A stretch of DNA of 64,000 bases. Origin: Streptomyces sp. LaPpAH-108 (lineage in GTDB: Bacteria; Actinomycetota; Actinomycetes; Streptomycetales; Streptomycetaceae). Below are positions 40,484 to 48,480 of the stretch, piece after piece; position 1 is the first letter of the stretch; the number at the start of each line of letters is the position of its first letter. Made by a program: the position numbers and the translations under genes. The notes beneath the pieces are model-generated. The model saw nothing but the letters and a program-made list of their open reading frames with translations, searched no databases and was not told the DNA's origin. The stretch is from assembly GCF_000373625.1 (NCBI RefSeq), contig NZ_KB891988.1:1028053-1092052 (forward strand), given 5' to 3'.

Positions 40484-41287
40484 ATGGCTTCGCCCGACCA
40501 GGACCTCGCTCCTGTACTCGACAAGGACGGCGTACGGCTCACCGTCGACGACGCGCTCGCGACGGTGACGCTGACCAACCCGGCCAAGCGCAACGCGCAG
40601 AGCCCCGCCATGTGGCGGGCGCTGGCCGAGGCGGGGAAGCTGCTGCCGGGCACCGTGCGTGTCGTCGTGCTGCGCGGCGAGGGCCAGTCCTTCTCCGCCG
40701 GTCTGGACCGACGTATGTTCACGCCGGAGGGGATCGAGGGCGAGCCGACCTTCGTCGATCTCGCGCGCCGTGACGACGCCGGGATCGACGCGACCATCGC
40801 CGAGTACCAGGAGGCTTTCACCTGGTGGCGACGGAACGACCTCGTGTCCATCGCCGCTGTCCAGGGCCATGCGATCGGGGCCGGTTTCCAGCTCGCGCTC
40901 GCCTGCGACCTGCGGATCGTCGCGGACGACGTGCAGTTCGCCATGCGTGAGACGAGCCTGGGCCTGGTGCCCGACCTGACGGGCACCCACCCGCTGGTCG
41001 GCCTGGTCGGATACGCCCGCGCCCTGGAGATCTGCGCGACGGGCCGCTTCGTGCACGCCGAGGAGGCCGTCGTCTCCGGTCTGGCCAACGCGGCGGTCCC
41101 GGCCGCCGAACTCGACGCGGCGACCACCGATCTGGCCGCCGCGCTCCTGGCCGCGCCCCGCGACGCCGTCGTGGAGACCAAGGCCCTGCTGCGCGGCGCC
41201 CCCGGGCGCACCTACGACGAGCAGCGCACGGCCGAGCGCGCCGCCCAGGCCCGCCGCCTGCGCGACCTGGCGGGCATCGGCGACTGA
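40484..41287 (+). CDS. Enoyl-CoA hydratase/isomerase family protein
   Basis: 267-residue crotonase-fold protein. The oxyanion-hole strands are VVVLRGEGQSFSAGLDRRMF (first, about residue 60) and IAAVQGHAIGAGFQLALACD (second, about 125); the active-site region is MRETSLGLVPDLTGTHPLV, with a Glu at the usual catalytic position but Asp in place of the second family Glu. It probably acts on fatty-acid or branched-chain acyl-CoA, but crotonase members are very diverse. ATG at 40484. Independent transcription is likely; it converges on the Asp23-like gene at 41328. Confidence 0.88.
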   Translation: MASPDQDLAPVLDKDGVRLTVDDALATVTLTNPAKRNAQSPAMWRALAEAGKLLPGTVRVVVLRGEGQSFSAGLDRRMFTPEGIEGEPTFVDLARRDDAGIDATIAEYQEAFTWWRRNDLVSIAAVQGHAIGAGFQLALACDLRIVADDVQFAMRETSLGLVPDLTGTHPLVGLVGYARALEICATGRFVHAEEAVVSGLANAAVPAAELDAATTDLAAALLAAPRDAVVETKALLRGAPGRTYDEQRTAERAAQARRLRDLAGIGD

Positions 41288-41327
41288 GCGCGCCCGGCCC
41301 GCAGCGCACCGGCTCAGAGTGCCCGGC

Positions 41328-42080
41328 CTACATGACAGGCCCGGCCTCCGCCTCCGGTTCCTCCACCGCCGTCACCAGCACCGCCACCGTCGGGTGGTCC
41401 TCCAGCGCGTCCCGCACCGCCGTACGGACCGCGCGGGCCACGTCGACGGTGCGGTGGGCCGGGTCGGCGGCCAGCTCCACGCACACATGGCGCCGGGGGA
41501 GCGAGGCGGGCACCGCGGGCCGTTCCGTACGCACCACCCCGCACCGGTCCCCGAGCACGGACGTCAGCCGGGTCACCCCGGCCACCGCCCGCGCGGCGGT
41601 GGCCACCAGATAGCCGTCGGGGTCCTTGGCCTCGGCGGCCGACGGCGGTCCGGGCGCACGGCGCGGCTCGGGCTCCGGCTCCGCCGGGCCCAGCAGGTCC
41701 GTCACCCGCAGGTCCACCTCGGTGACCGCGAGCCCGAGCCGCCGGGCCGCCGCGTCCGCGAGCACCGTCCGCAGCCGCTCCGCCGTCTCCGGCAGCGGCC
41801 GTTCCGCGGTCGCCGCGAAGTCCGCCGTCACCCGCAGGGCACCCGGCGGCAGCGCGCTCGGCGGCGGCGGTACGACCGGCTCCCGGGCCTCCGCCGGATC
41901 GGCGAGCCCGATCCTGAGCGTGCCGAGGCGTACCCCCGGCACTTCGTCGGTGGCCGCGCTCCCCAGCACCGCCCCGGCCGCCTGCTCGGAGATCCACGCG
42001 CCGTCGCGGCTGCCGCCGAGCGGCAGCAGCCTGCCCACGCCCAGCCGCTGACGTACCGCCTGTGTCCACTCAGCCGTCAT
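41328..42080 (-). CDS. Protein with two Asp23-like repeats, divergent from the Asp23 operon
   Basis: 250 residues, hydrophilic, no signal peptide or membrane helix. Two halves look alike and both resemble Asp23 by eye. Half 1: DGAWISEQAAGAVLGSAATD, then LRVTADFAATAERPLPETAE followed by RLRTVLADAAARRLGLAVTE. Half 2: GYLVATAARAVAGVTRLTSV, then VDVARAVRTAVRDALEDHP and TVAVLVTAVEEPE. The neighbour Asp23 protein has VARAVRENVVAAVERMTSLE in the same place. It may have been named a P10-like protein in databases, which I would distrust. Shares the 87-base intergenic region with the Asp23 operon and may regulate or bind its products; function is unknown. Confidence 0.72.
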   Translation of the reverse strand: MTAEWTQAVRQRLGVGRLLPLGGSRDGAWISEQAAGAVLGSAATDEVPGVRLGTLRIGLADPAEAREPVVPPPPSALPPGALRVTADFAATAERPLPETAERLRTVLADAAARRLGLAVTEVDLRVTDLLGPAEPEPEPRRAPGPPSAAEAKDPDGYLVATAARAVAGVTRLTSVLGDRCGVVRTERPAVPASLPRRHVCVELAADPAHRTVDVARAVRTAVRDALEDHPTVAVLVTAVEEPEAEAGPVM

Positions 42081-42167
42081 TCCTCCAGCCTGCCGTATAC
42101 CTGGGGCGCATTCGCGCCGCCGTGCTTACCGTGGTCGGGGAACCACGACCGAAAGGGACCTACGGCG

Positions 42168-42644
42168 ATGACCGAGACGACGACGAGCCCCGGCGGAGAC
42201 AGCGAGTCGCAGGTGTCCACCCGCAAGACCACCCGGCGCGGCGGCGGTGATCCGGCGGCCCGGGGCCGGACCACCATCGCGGACGGCGTGGTGGAGAAGA
42301 TCGCCGGAATGGCCGCACGCGACGTGGAGGGCGTGCACGCCATGGGCAGCGGGTTCGCCCGCACCTTCGGCGCCGTGCGCGACCGGGTGCCCGGCGGCTC
42401 CAAGGCCGTGACCCGGGGCGTGAAGGCCGAGGTCGGTGAGGTGCAGACCGCGCTCGACCTGGAGATCGTCGTGGAGTACGGCTACTCCATCGGCGATGTC
42501 GCCCGCGCGGTGCGGGAGAACGTGGTCGCCGCCGTGGAGCGCATGACCTCGCTGGAGGTCGTGGAGGTCAACATCGCCGTCAGCGACGTCAAGCTCCCCG
42601 ACGAGGAGGACGAGGAGGAACCGGCCCAGCCGCGTATTCAGTGA
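42168..42644 (+). CDS. Asp23/Gls24 family envelope stress protein
   Basis: 158 residues. Residues 1-36 are a Thr/Ser/Arg-rich disordered region; the Asp23 domain covers about 37-140: TTIADGVVEKIAGMAARDVE and VHAMGSGFA, then VQTALDLEIVVEYGYSIGDV and a helix ending in MTSLEVVEVNIAVSDVKLP. The C-terminus is acidic (DEEDEEEPAQ). In Firmicutes Asp23 is attached to the membrane by AmaP and affects cell-wall stress; an AmaP gene ends this operon. First gene, ATG at 42168, preceded by GAAAGGGA. Confidence 0.88.
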   Translation: MTETTTSPGGDSESQVSTRKTTRRGGGDPAARGRTTIADGVVEKIAGMAARDVEGVHAMGSGFARTFGAVRDRVPGGSKAVTRGVKAEVGEVQTALDLEIVVEYGYSIGDVARAVRENVVAAVERMTSLEVVEVNIAVSDVKLPDEEDEEEPAQPRIQ

Positions 42645-42713
42645 GACGCGCGCGTATTCAGTGCGCCGTAGGGGGAATCCGGCATACAGGGGCCTGACGA
42701 ACTGAGGAGCGCT

Positions 42714-42908
42714 ATGAGCATGGCCGTGGCCGGTATGATCGCCGGCTTGGCGCTGGGATTCGCCGGGTACTTCGGCGGATTCGGGGCATTCCTGCTGGTG
42801 GCGGCGCTCGGAGCCGTCGGGTTCGTCGTCGGCCGCTTCCTGGACGGCGATCTGGAACCGGGCGACTTCTTCCGTGCCCGCGACGGCCGGCGCGACCGGC
42901 GGCGGTGA
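42714..42908 (+). CDS. Small membrane protein of the Asp23 locus (DUF2273-like)
   Basis: 64 residues with one long hydrophobic hairpin (about 4-42; GLALGFAGYFGGFGAFLLVA and ALGAVGFVVGRFLDG) and a charged C-terminus ending DGRRDRRR. Proteins of this size and layout (DUF2273) sit in Asp23 operons of Firmicutes between asp23 and amaP. The stop overlaps the next gene by ATG/TGA-type coupling (next start at 42905). Confidence 0.78.
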   Translation: MSMAVAGMIAGLALGFAGYFGGFGAFLLVAALGAVGFVVGRFLDGDLEPGDFFRARDGRRDRRR

Positions 42909-43324
42909 GCGCCGTGAGCGCGACGGCGGCAGGCCGTCCGGCCACGGAGCCCACCCCGGCGGGCGAGCGGGGCGCCACGAAGATCGCGGACAAGGTCGTC
43001 GCGAAGATCGCCGCACAGGCGGCCCGCGAAGCCCTCGCCCCGCTCCCGCCGGGCGTCGGCCGCCCGTACGCCACGGTCGCCGTGCGCCCCCACGGCTCCG
43101 GCGCCGCGCGCGGTAAGGACGGCCCGGTCGGCACCGCCCGCGTGCGGATCTCGCTCGAACTCGCCTACCCGGCCGACATCGGTGCCCGCTGCGCCGCCGT
43201 ACGCCGCCGGGTCACCGAGCGGGTGAGCGCACTGGTGAACATGACGGTGCCCGAGGTGGTCGTCCAGGTCGAGCGGCTGCATCCGGTGGCCGTGCCCGGT
43301 GACCCGAACGGGAGGACGACATGA
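42905..43324 (+). CDS. Second Asp23-family protein
   Basis: 139 residues with the Asp23 pattern after a 25-residue leader: KIADKVVAKIAAQAAREALA, then VGTARVRISLELAYPADIGA and the helix RCAAVRRRVTERVSALVNMT, ending VPEVVVQVERLHPV. The stop overlaps the ATG of the next gene (43321) by four bases, so translation is coupled. A second Asp23 protein in one locus suggests hetero-oligomers, since Asp23 is known to form filaments in Staphylococcus. Confidence 0.82.
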   Translation: MSAVSATAAGRPATEPTPAGERGATKIADKVVAKIAAQAAREALAPLPPGVGRPYATVAVRPHGSGAARGKDGPVGTARVRISLELAYPADIGARCAAVRRRVTERVSALVNMTVPEVVVQVERLHPVAVPGDPNGRTT

Positions 43325-43935
43325 GCGAGAACACCACCCACCGCCTGCCCGTCCTCGACCCCGAGGAGCAGCCCGCACCTCCGCCCGAGAAGGGCAGTGG
43401 CCGCTTCTGGTCCCCGCGCCGCGTCCCGGCCGCCTTCGCCGCCCTGTGTCTGCTGGGCGGCGCGGGCCTGCTGCTGTACGACGTGGCCGCCGTGCGCGCC
43501 GGGCGCCCCGCGATGTACTGGCGCCGCGAACTGGCCCGCCAGCTCGCCGAGCAACGGGTCGACGCCATCCCGGTACTGGCGGGCGCGGCCTTCGTCGCCG
43601 CCGTCGGACTCTGGCTGCTCCTCCTCGCGTTCACGCCCGGACTGCGCCGCCTGCTCCCCATGAGCCGCCCGCACCCCGACGTGCGCGCCGCGCTGCACCG
43701 GAATGCCGCCGCCGTGCTGCTGCGCGACCGCGCCATGGACATCTCCGGGGTCCGCGAGGCCCGCGTCCGGGTCGGCCGCGGAAAGGCGGACGTGCGGGTG
43801 GTCGCGCACTTCCGTGAACCGGACGAGGTCCGCGCCGACCTGGACTCCACGCTCGACGGCGCGGTCCGCGAACTGGGGCTGAGCCACCCGCCGAAGCTGT
43901 CGGTCCGGGTCCGCCGGCCGGGGAAGAAGGGGTGA
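43321..43935 (+). CDS. DUF6286-type membrane protein of the Asp23 locus
   Basis: 204 residues. Residues 1-35 are cytoplasmic and Pro/Glu-rich; two membrane helices follow (about 36-55, FAALCLLGGAGLLLYDVAAV, and about 83-105, AAFVAAVGLWLLLLAFTPG). The C-terminal ~85 residues again look Asp23/AmaP-like (alternating strand, helix and strand: VREARVRVGRGKADVRVVAH, then VRADLDSTLDGAVRELGLS). Family name from memory. It overlaps the genes on both sides. Confidence 0.78.
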   Translation: MSENTTHRLPVLDPEEQPAPPPEKGSGRFWSPRRVPAAFAALCLLGGAGLLLYDVAAVRAGRPAMYWRRELARQLAEQRVDAIPVLAGAAFVAAVGLWLLLLAFTPGLRRLLPMSRPHPDVRAALHRNAAAVLLRDRAMDISGVREARVRVGRGKADVRVVAHFREPDEVRADLDSTLDGAVRELGLSHPPKLSVRVRRPGKKG

Positions 43936-44522
43936 GCGCGATGCGCACCGGCATCGTCAACCGGGTCCTGCTCGCTCTCGCGGGCCTGCTGCTGCTCGCG
44001 CTCGGCGGGGTGGTCCTCGCCGCCGGGCTGGGGGCGCCCTTCCCGCGCTGGTGGGTCCACTCCGGCACGCACGACGTGCTGCTCAGCCGGGCGGAGCGCA
44101 CCAGCTTCCGGGACACCGGCTGGTGGTGGCCCGCCCTCATCGCGGGCCTGGCGATCCTGTTCCTGATCGGCGTGTGGCGGCTGGTGTCGGTGCTGCGCCG
44201 CCACCGGGTCTCCGAGGTCCGGGTCGACACCGGCGACGGCGGCACCGCCCGGCTGCGCGGCTCGGCCCTGGAGAACGCGCTCGCCCAGGACGCGGCGGGC
44301 CAGGAGGGCATCGCCCAGAGCGACGTCCTGCTGACCGGCCGCCGCAGCGCCCCGGCCGTACGGGCGTGGTTCCGGCTGGAGCCGGACATGCCCCCCGGCG
44401 CCGCGCTCGCGGAGTTCACCTCAGGACCCCTGGCCCGCGCCCGGGACTCGGCGGGTCTCACGGCGCTGCCCGCCGAGGTCCGGCTGCGGGTGATCAGGCA
44501 CCGCGCCGAACGCGTCACCTGA
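43932..44522 (+). CDS. AmaP-like Asp23 membrane anchor
   Basis: 196 residues if GTG at 43932 (overlapping TGA) is used; ATG at 43941 is the alternative. Two membrane helices: about 12-35 (LLALAGLLLLALGGVVLAAG) and about 67-88 (WWPALIAGLAILFLIGVWRL), with a short external loop. The C-terminal cytoplasmic domain has VSEVRVDTGDGGTARLRGSA and LTALPAEVRLRVIRHRAER, an Asp23/AmaP-like alpha/beta arrangement. AmaP anchors Asp23 to the membrane in Gram-positive bacteria, and the two Asp23 genes just upstream support that role here. Last gene of the operon. Confidence 0.82.
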   Translation: MSAMRTGIVNRVLLALAGLLLLALGGVVLAAGLGAPFPRWWVHSGTHDVLLSRAERTSFRDTGWWWPALIAGLAILFLIGVWRLVSVLRRHRVSEVRVDTGDGGTARLRGSALENALAQDAAGQEGIAQSDVLLTGRRSAPAVRAWFRLEPDMPPGAALAEFTSGPLARARDSAGLTALPAEVRLRVIRHRAERVT

Positions 44523-44578
44523 CCGCCGTGCAGTGACCGCCCTGAAGTCGAGCCCCCGCACCGCGAGTTGACGGAACG

Positions 44579-45334
44579 TCAGAACCCGCGCCGCATCCCC
44601 CCGTCCACCGGCGCCATCACGCCCGTCAGATAGGACGCCGCCGGGGACAGCAGGAAGGCGGCGACCCGGCCGAACTCCTCCGGGGTGCCGTAACGGCGCA
44701 GCGGGATGCGGGACTCGGCGGCCGTGCGGGTCGCCTCGGGGTCGGCGGACAGGCTGTCCAGCTCGCGCACCCGGTCGGTGTCGATACGGCCCGGCAGCAG
44801 CCCGAGGACCCGGATGCCGCGCGGACCCAGCTCGTCCGCGAGGGACTTGGCGAACCCGGCGAGCCCGGGGCGCAGCCCGTTGGAGACGGTCAGCCCCGGG
44901 ATCGGCTCGTGCACCGAGCCGGACAGCACGAAGCCGATGACCCCGCCCGGCTCCAGCTCGGCCGCTGCCGCGCGGGCCAGCCGCACCGCGCCGAGGAACA
45001 CCGACTCGAAGGCGTCCCGCCACTGCTCGTCGGTCACGTCCGCCACGAAGCCGGGCGGCGGGCCGCCCACGCTGACGAGGATGCCGTCGAAGCCCCCGAA
45101 GTGCTCACGGGCCGCCGCGATCAGCCGCTCGGGCGCCGCCGGATCGGCGTTGCCGACGGCCACGCCCACCGCGTCCGGGCCCAGTTCGGCGGCGGCGTCG
45201 GCCACCCGCTGCTCGTCCCGGCCGGTGACGACCACCTTCGCCCCGTCGGCGACCAGCTGCCGCGCGGCGGCGTTGCCGAGCCCCCGCGAGGCCCCGGTCA
45301 CGATGTACACCCGGTCCTTCAGTCCAAGATCCAT
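44579..45334 (-). CDS. Short-chain dehydrogenase/reductase-like protein without the YxxxK pair
   Basis: 251 residues, Rossmann SDR fold: VYIVTGASRGLGNAAARQLV for NAD(P) binding, VVVTGRDEQRV next to it, and the strand ILVSVGGPPPGFV. The catalytic segment that usually reads YxxxK here reads VSNGLRPGLAGFAKSLADE, so both Tyr and Lys are replaced (N-G-L-R). This SN-x-LR variant occurs in a known subgroup of SDRs. It may bind the cofactor but not act as a classic dehydrogenase. ATG at 45334 lies five bases after the GH15 stop; the two genes are probably co-transcribed. Confidence 0.82.
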   Translation of the reverse strand: MDLGLKDRVYIVTGASRGLGNAAARQLVADGAKVVVTGRDEQRVADAAAELGPDAVGVAVGNADPAAPERLIAAAREHFGGFDGILVSVGGPPPGFVADVTDEQWRDAFESVFLGAVRLARAAAAELEPGGVIGFVLSGSVHEPIPGLTVSNGLRPGLAGFAKSLADELGPRGIRVLGLLPGRIDTDRVRELDSLSADPEATRTAAESRIPLRRYGTPEEFGRVAAFLLSPAASYLTGVMAPVDGGMRRGF

Positions 45335-45338
45335 GGCC

Positions 45339-47132
45339 CTATCCTGCCCCCTCGCCCCCGAAGAGTGTGCGGGCGGTGTTCACCAGGGCGATGTGGCTGA
45401 ACGCCTGCGGGTAGTTGCCCAGCTGGCGGTCGGCCACCGGGTCGTACTCCTCGGCCAGCAGCCCCACGTCGTTGGACAGGTCGACCAGCCGGGCGAAGAG
45501 ATCCCGCGCCTCCTCGGTGCGGCCCGTCAGGTGCAGGGCGTCGGCCAGCCAGAACGAGCAGGCCAGGAAGGCGCCCTCGCCCTCGGGCAGCCCGTCCACC
45601 ACCGGGCCCCCGGCGTCCTCCGTGTCGTAGCGGCGCACGAAGCCGTCCTGGCCGAGGCCCGCGCGGATCGCGTCCACCGTGCCGATCACCCGGGGGTCGT
45701 CCGGCGGCAGGAAGCCGACGCGCGGGATCAGCAGCAGGGCGGCGTCCAGGGTGCGCGAGCCGTAGTACTGGGTGAAGGTGTTGCGCTCCGGGTCGTACCC
45801 CTTCGCGCACACCTCCCGGTGGATGTCGTCCCGCAGCTCCCGCCAGCCCGTGAGGTCGCCCTCCAGGCCGGGGTGCTCCTCCAGGGTGCGCACGGCGCGG
45901 TCGACGGCCACCCACACCATCACCTTGGAGTGCGTGAACTGCCTGCGGCCCCCGCGCACCTCCCACAGCCCCTCGTCGGGCTGCCGCCACGCGGAGCGCA
46001 GGAAGTCGATCAGCGCGCACTGCAGGGACCACATGTGCGGCCGGGGCGACAGGCCCGACTGCCGTGCCAGCCACAGGGAGTCCATCACCTCGCCGTACAC
46101 GTCCAGCTGGAGCTGGTCCACCGCGCTGTTGCCGATCCGGACCGGCGCCGAGCGCGCGAACCCGGAGAGCCAGGGCAGCTCGCTCTCCGGCAGCCGCCGC
46201 TCGCCCGCGACCCCGTACATGATCTGAAGGTCCTCGGGGCTGCCCGCGACCGCCCGCAGCAGCCAGTCGCGCCACGCCTCGGCCTCCTCGTGGTAGCCCG
46301 CCGCGAGCAGCGCGCCGAGGGTCAGGGTGGAGTCGCGCAGCCAGCAGTAGCGGTAGTCCCAGTTGCGCACCCCGCCCAGCTTCTCGGGGAGCGAGGTGGT
46401 CGCGGCGGCCACGATCCCGCCGGTCGGGCGGTAGGTGAGCGCCTTGAGGGTGATCAGCGAGCGGACCACGGCGTCTCGGTACGGCCCCTCGTACCGGCAC
46501 CGCGCGGCCCAGCTCCGCCAGTCGCGCACGCTGGACTCCAGCGCCTCGTACGGGTCGATCAGCCGGGGGCGCGGCTCGTGCGAGGGGTGCCAGGTGAGCA
46601 CGAACGCGACCCGCTCGCCCTCGTCGACGGTGAACTCCGCGTGGGTGCCGAAGTCCTCGCCCCAGGTCCGCACCGGCGGCACGGTGCGCAGCCAGGTCGA
46701 GTCGGGGCCCGCCACGGCCACCCGGTGCCCGTCCGAGCGCCGCATCCACGGCACGATCGAGCCGTGGTCGAAGCGCAGCCGCAGCGTGCTGCGCACGAGG
46801 ACCCGTCCGCTGACGCCCTCCACGATCCGTACGACGTCGGGCACCCGGGCGCGCTGTGGCATCAGGTCGGTGACGCGTACCGTCCCGTCGGGGGTGTCCC
46901 ACTCGGTGTCCAGGACCAGGGTGTCGGGCCGGTAGGCGCGCCGGGTGCAGGTGTGCGCGTTCTTGGGGGCGATCCGCCAGTGGCCGTTGTCCTCGTCCCC
47001 GAGGAGCCGGGCGAAGCAGGCGCCGGAGTCGAAGCGGGGAAGACACAGCCAGTCGATCGAGCCGTCCCGCCCGACCAGGGCCGCGGTCTGCTCGTCGCCG
47101 ATGAGGGCGTAGTCCTCGATGCGCGCGTTCAC
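45339..47132 (-). CDS. GH15 glycoside hydrolase, trehalase-like
   Basis: 597 residues. N-terminal beta-sandwich domain (about 1-240: IEDYALIGDEQTAALVGRDG and IDWLCLPRFDSGACF) followed by an (alpha/alpha)6 barrel. Acid Glu in LWEVRGGRRQFTHSK and base Glu in EGEGAFLACSFWLADAL, with YRYCWLRDSTLTLGALL as substrate-site signature. Actinobacterial relatives with this layout include trehalases; glucodextranase or glucoamylase-type action is also possible. No signal peptide, so cytoplasmic. The GTG at 47132 has GGGAA upstream; a TTG 11 codons earlier is possible. Confidence 0.88.
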   Translation of the reverse strand: MNARIEDYALIGDEQTAALVGRDGSIDWLCLPRFDSGACFARLLGDEDNGHWRIAPKNAHTCTRRAYRPDTLVLDTEWDTPDGTVRVTDLMPQRARVPDVVRIVEGVSGRVLVRSTLRLRFDHGSIVPWMRRSDGHRVAVAGPDSTWLRTVPPVRTWGEDFGTHAEFTVDEGERVAFVLTWHPSHEPRPRLIDPYEALESSVRDWRSWAARCRYEGPYRDAVVRSLITLKALTYRPTGGIVAAATTSLPEKLGGVRNWDYRYCWLRDSTLTLGALLAAGYHEEAEAWRDWLLRAVAGSPEDLQIMYGVAGERRLPESELPWLSGFARSAPVRIGNSAVDQLQLDVYGEVMDSLWLARQSGLSPRPHMWSLQCALIDFLRSAWRQPDEGLWEVRGGRRQFTHSKVMVWVAVDRAVRTLEEHPGLEGDLTGWRELRDDIHREVCAKGYDPERNTFTQYYGSRTLDAALLLIPRVGFLPPDDPRVIGTVDAIRAGLGQDGFVRRYDTEDAGGPVVDGLPEGEGAFLACSFWLADALHLTGRTEEARDLFARLVDLSNDVGLLAEEYDPVADRQLGNYPQAFSHIALVNTARTLFGGEGAG

Positions 47133-47225
47133 GGGAAGCGGGTTCCCGGCGGGTCTGAGGGGCAATCAGGTGGTGCGGCCGGGGGAGTGACGGGGGTGGG
47201 GCAGGGGTTCCGTACAGCGCGGGCG

Positions 47226-48047
47226 CTATACGGCGGCGGCAGGCTCGGCCTCCGAGGAGCTGCCCTCCGTGTCGTCCCCGGCCGCCGCCGCCTCCGCCTC
47301 CGCCCGGTCCCGGATCTCGCGGCGGACCAGGAACCACCAGCCCACCGGGACCGCGGCGGCGAACAGCCACCACTGGATCATGTACGCGTAGTTCAGCGGA
47401 GCGTCCTCGCTGCCCGGGCTGGAGATCTGCTCCGGGGTGCCCCCCTTGGGTGCGGGCGCGGTCTGCTCGACGTAGCCGCCGAGGACCTTCGCGCCGAGGC
47501 GCCGGGCCTCCTCCGCACTGTTGATCAGCATGATCTGCCGGTCGGGGAGGCCCTTGACGTTCTTGATGCCGCTGGCCGCCGTCGTCTCGTCGGCCATGAG
47601 CCGCCCGGTGACGGTGGTCCTCCCGGCCGGGGGCGCCGGGATCTTCGGGAAGGCCGTCTGCACGCCGTTCGCGGGGATCCAGCCCCGGTTGACCAGCACG
47701 ACCGCGCCGTTCGTCAGCCGCAGCGGGGTCAGCACGTGGAAGCCGACCGCGCCGTCGGAGTTGGTGCGGCGCCGGACGACCACTTCGTGGGCGGTGTCGA
47801 AGGTGCCGGTCGCGGTGACGGTGCGGTACTTGTCCAGGCGCGTCACGGCGTGGCCGGGGGAGGTGAGCCGTTCGACCGGGACGGGGTCGGCGTGCAGCGC
47901 CCGCGAGACCAGGTCGTTGCGGGCGGTGCGCTCCTCGTACCGGTGGTGCTGCCAGAAACCCAGCTCGATCATCGTCGGGATCAGCGCGATCGCGACGAGG
48001 GTGAGGATCACCCACTGGGGGGTCAGCAGGAAGCGGTAGCGGTGCAC
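47226..48047 (-). CDS. SURF1-family protein
   Basis: 273 residues with membrane helices near the N-terminus (about 9-30, LTPQWVILTLVAIALIPTMI) and near the C-terminus (about 220-240, IQWWLFAAAVPVGWWFLVR), as in SURF1. Family stretches: WQHHRYEERTARNDLV, ATGTFDTAHEVVVRRRTNSD, GFHVLTPLRLTNGAVVLVNR and GWIPANG. SURF1 helps assemble the cytochrome c oxidase aa3 haem centre. The GTG start at 48047 is chosen because the first helix follows at once; there is no strong ribosome binding site. Tail is acidic. Confidence 0.9.
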   Translation of the reverse strand: MHRYRFLLTPQWVILTLVAIALIPTMIELGFWQHHRYEERTARNDLVSRALHADPVPVERLTSPGHAVTRLDKYRTVTATGTFDTAHEVVVRRRTNSDGAVGFHVLTPLRLTNGAVVLVNRGWIPANGVQTAFPKIPAPPAGRTTVTGRLMADETTAASGIKNVKGLPDRQIMLINSAEEARRLGAKVLGGYVEQTAPAPKGGTPEQISSPGSEDAPLNYAYMIQWWLFAAAVPVGWWFLVRREIRDRAEAEAAAAGDDTEGSSSEAEPAAAV

Positions 48048-48114
48048 CCCACGACGGTACCCCCGGCCCGTGGGGCGCATTCGGGCGGGTACCGGGTCAC
48101 ACCCGGGCACCAGG

Positions 48115-48348
48115 TCACACCCGGTCGACCACCCCCGTCCTGCCCTCGGCCCGCGCGCAGTGGGCGCCGCAGTACCAGTGGCCCTCCACCTCCACGCCCT
48201 GTCCGATGATCTGCACCCGGCAGTGCTCGCAGATCGGGGCCATGCGGTGGATGGCACAGGAGAAGCAGTCGAAGACGTGCACCGCGCCCTGCGCGTGGAC
48301 CTCGAAGGTCATTCCGTAGTCATTGCCGCATACTTCGCATCTCGCCAT
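48115..48348 (-). CDS. Small Cys-rich zinc-ribbon protein
   Basis: 77 residues with three Cys pairs of CxxC type (CEVCGN, CFSC, CEHC) and CGAHC, plus His residues; likely two zinc-ribbon knuckles. A known small actinobacterial family of unknown function, described in databases only as hypothetical or prokaryotic zinc-finger protein. The layout (MARCEVCGNDYGMTFEVHAQ at the N-terminus) suggests a metal-binding adaptor rather than an enzyme. ATG at 48348. Confidence 0.75.
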   Translation of the reverse strand: MARCEVCGNDYGMTFEVHAQGAVHVFDCFSCAIHRMAPICEHCRVQIIGQGVEVEGHWYCGAHCARAEGRTGVVDRV

Positions 48349-48480
48349 GCGGCTCAGGGTGAGCCGTCCCGGGGTGCCGGGCGAGCGGGGGCGGGGGCGA
48401 GTCGCGGCGAATCACCCGTCCGCCCGGTCGCCTGGCCTGCCCACCGGTCCGCACACCCGCACCGGTGCTGTCCGTGCCCG

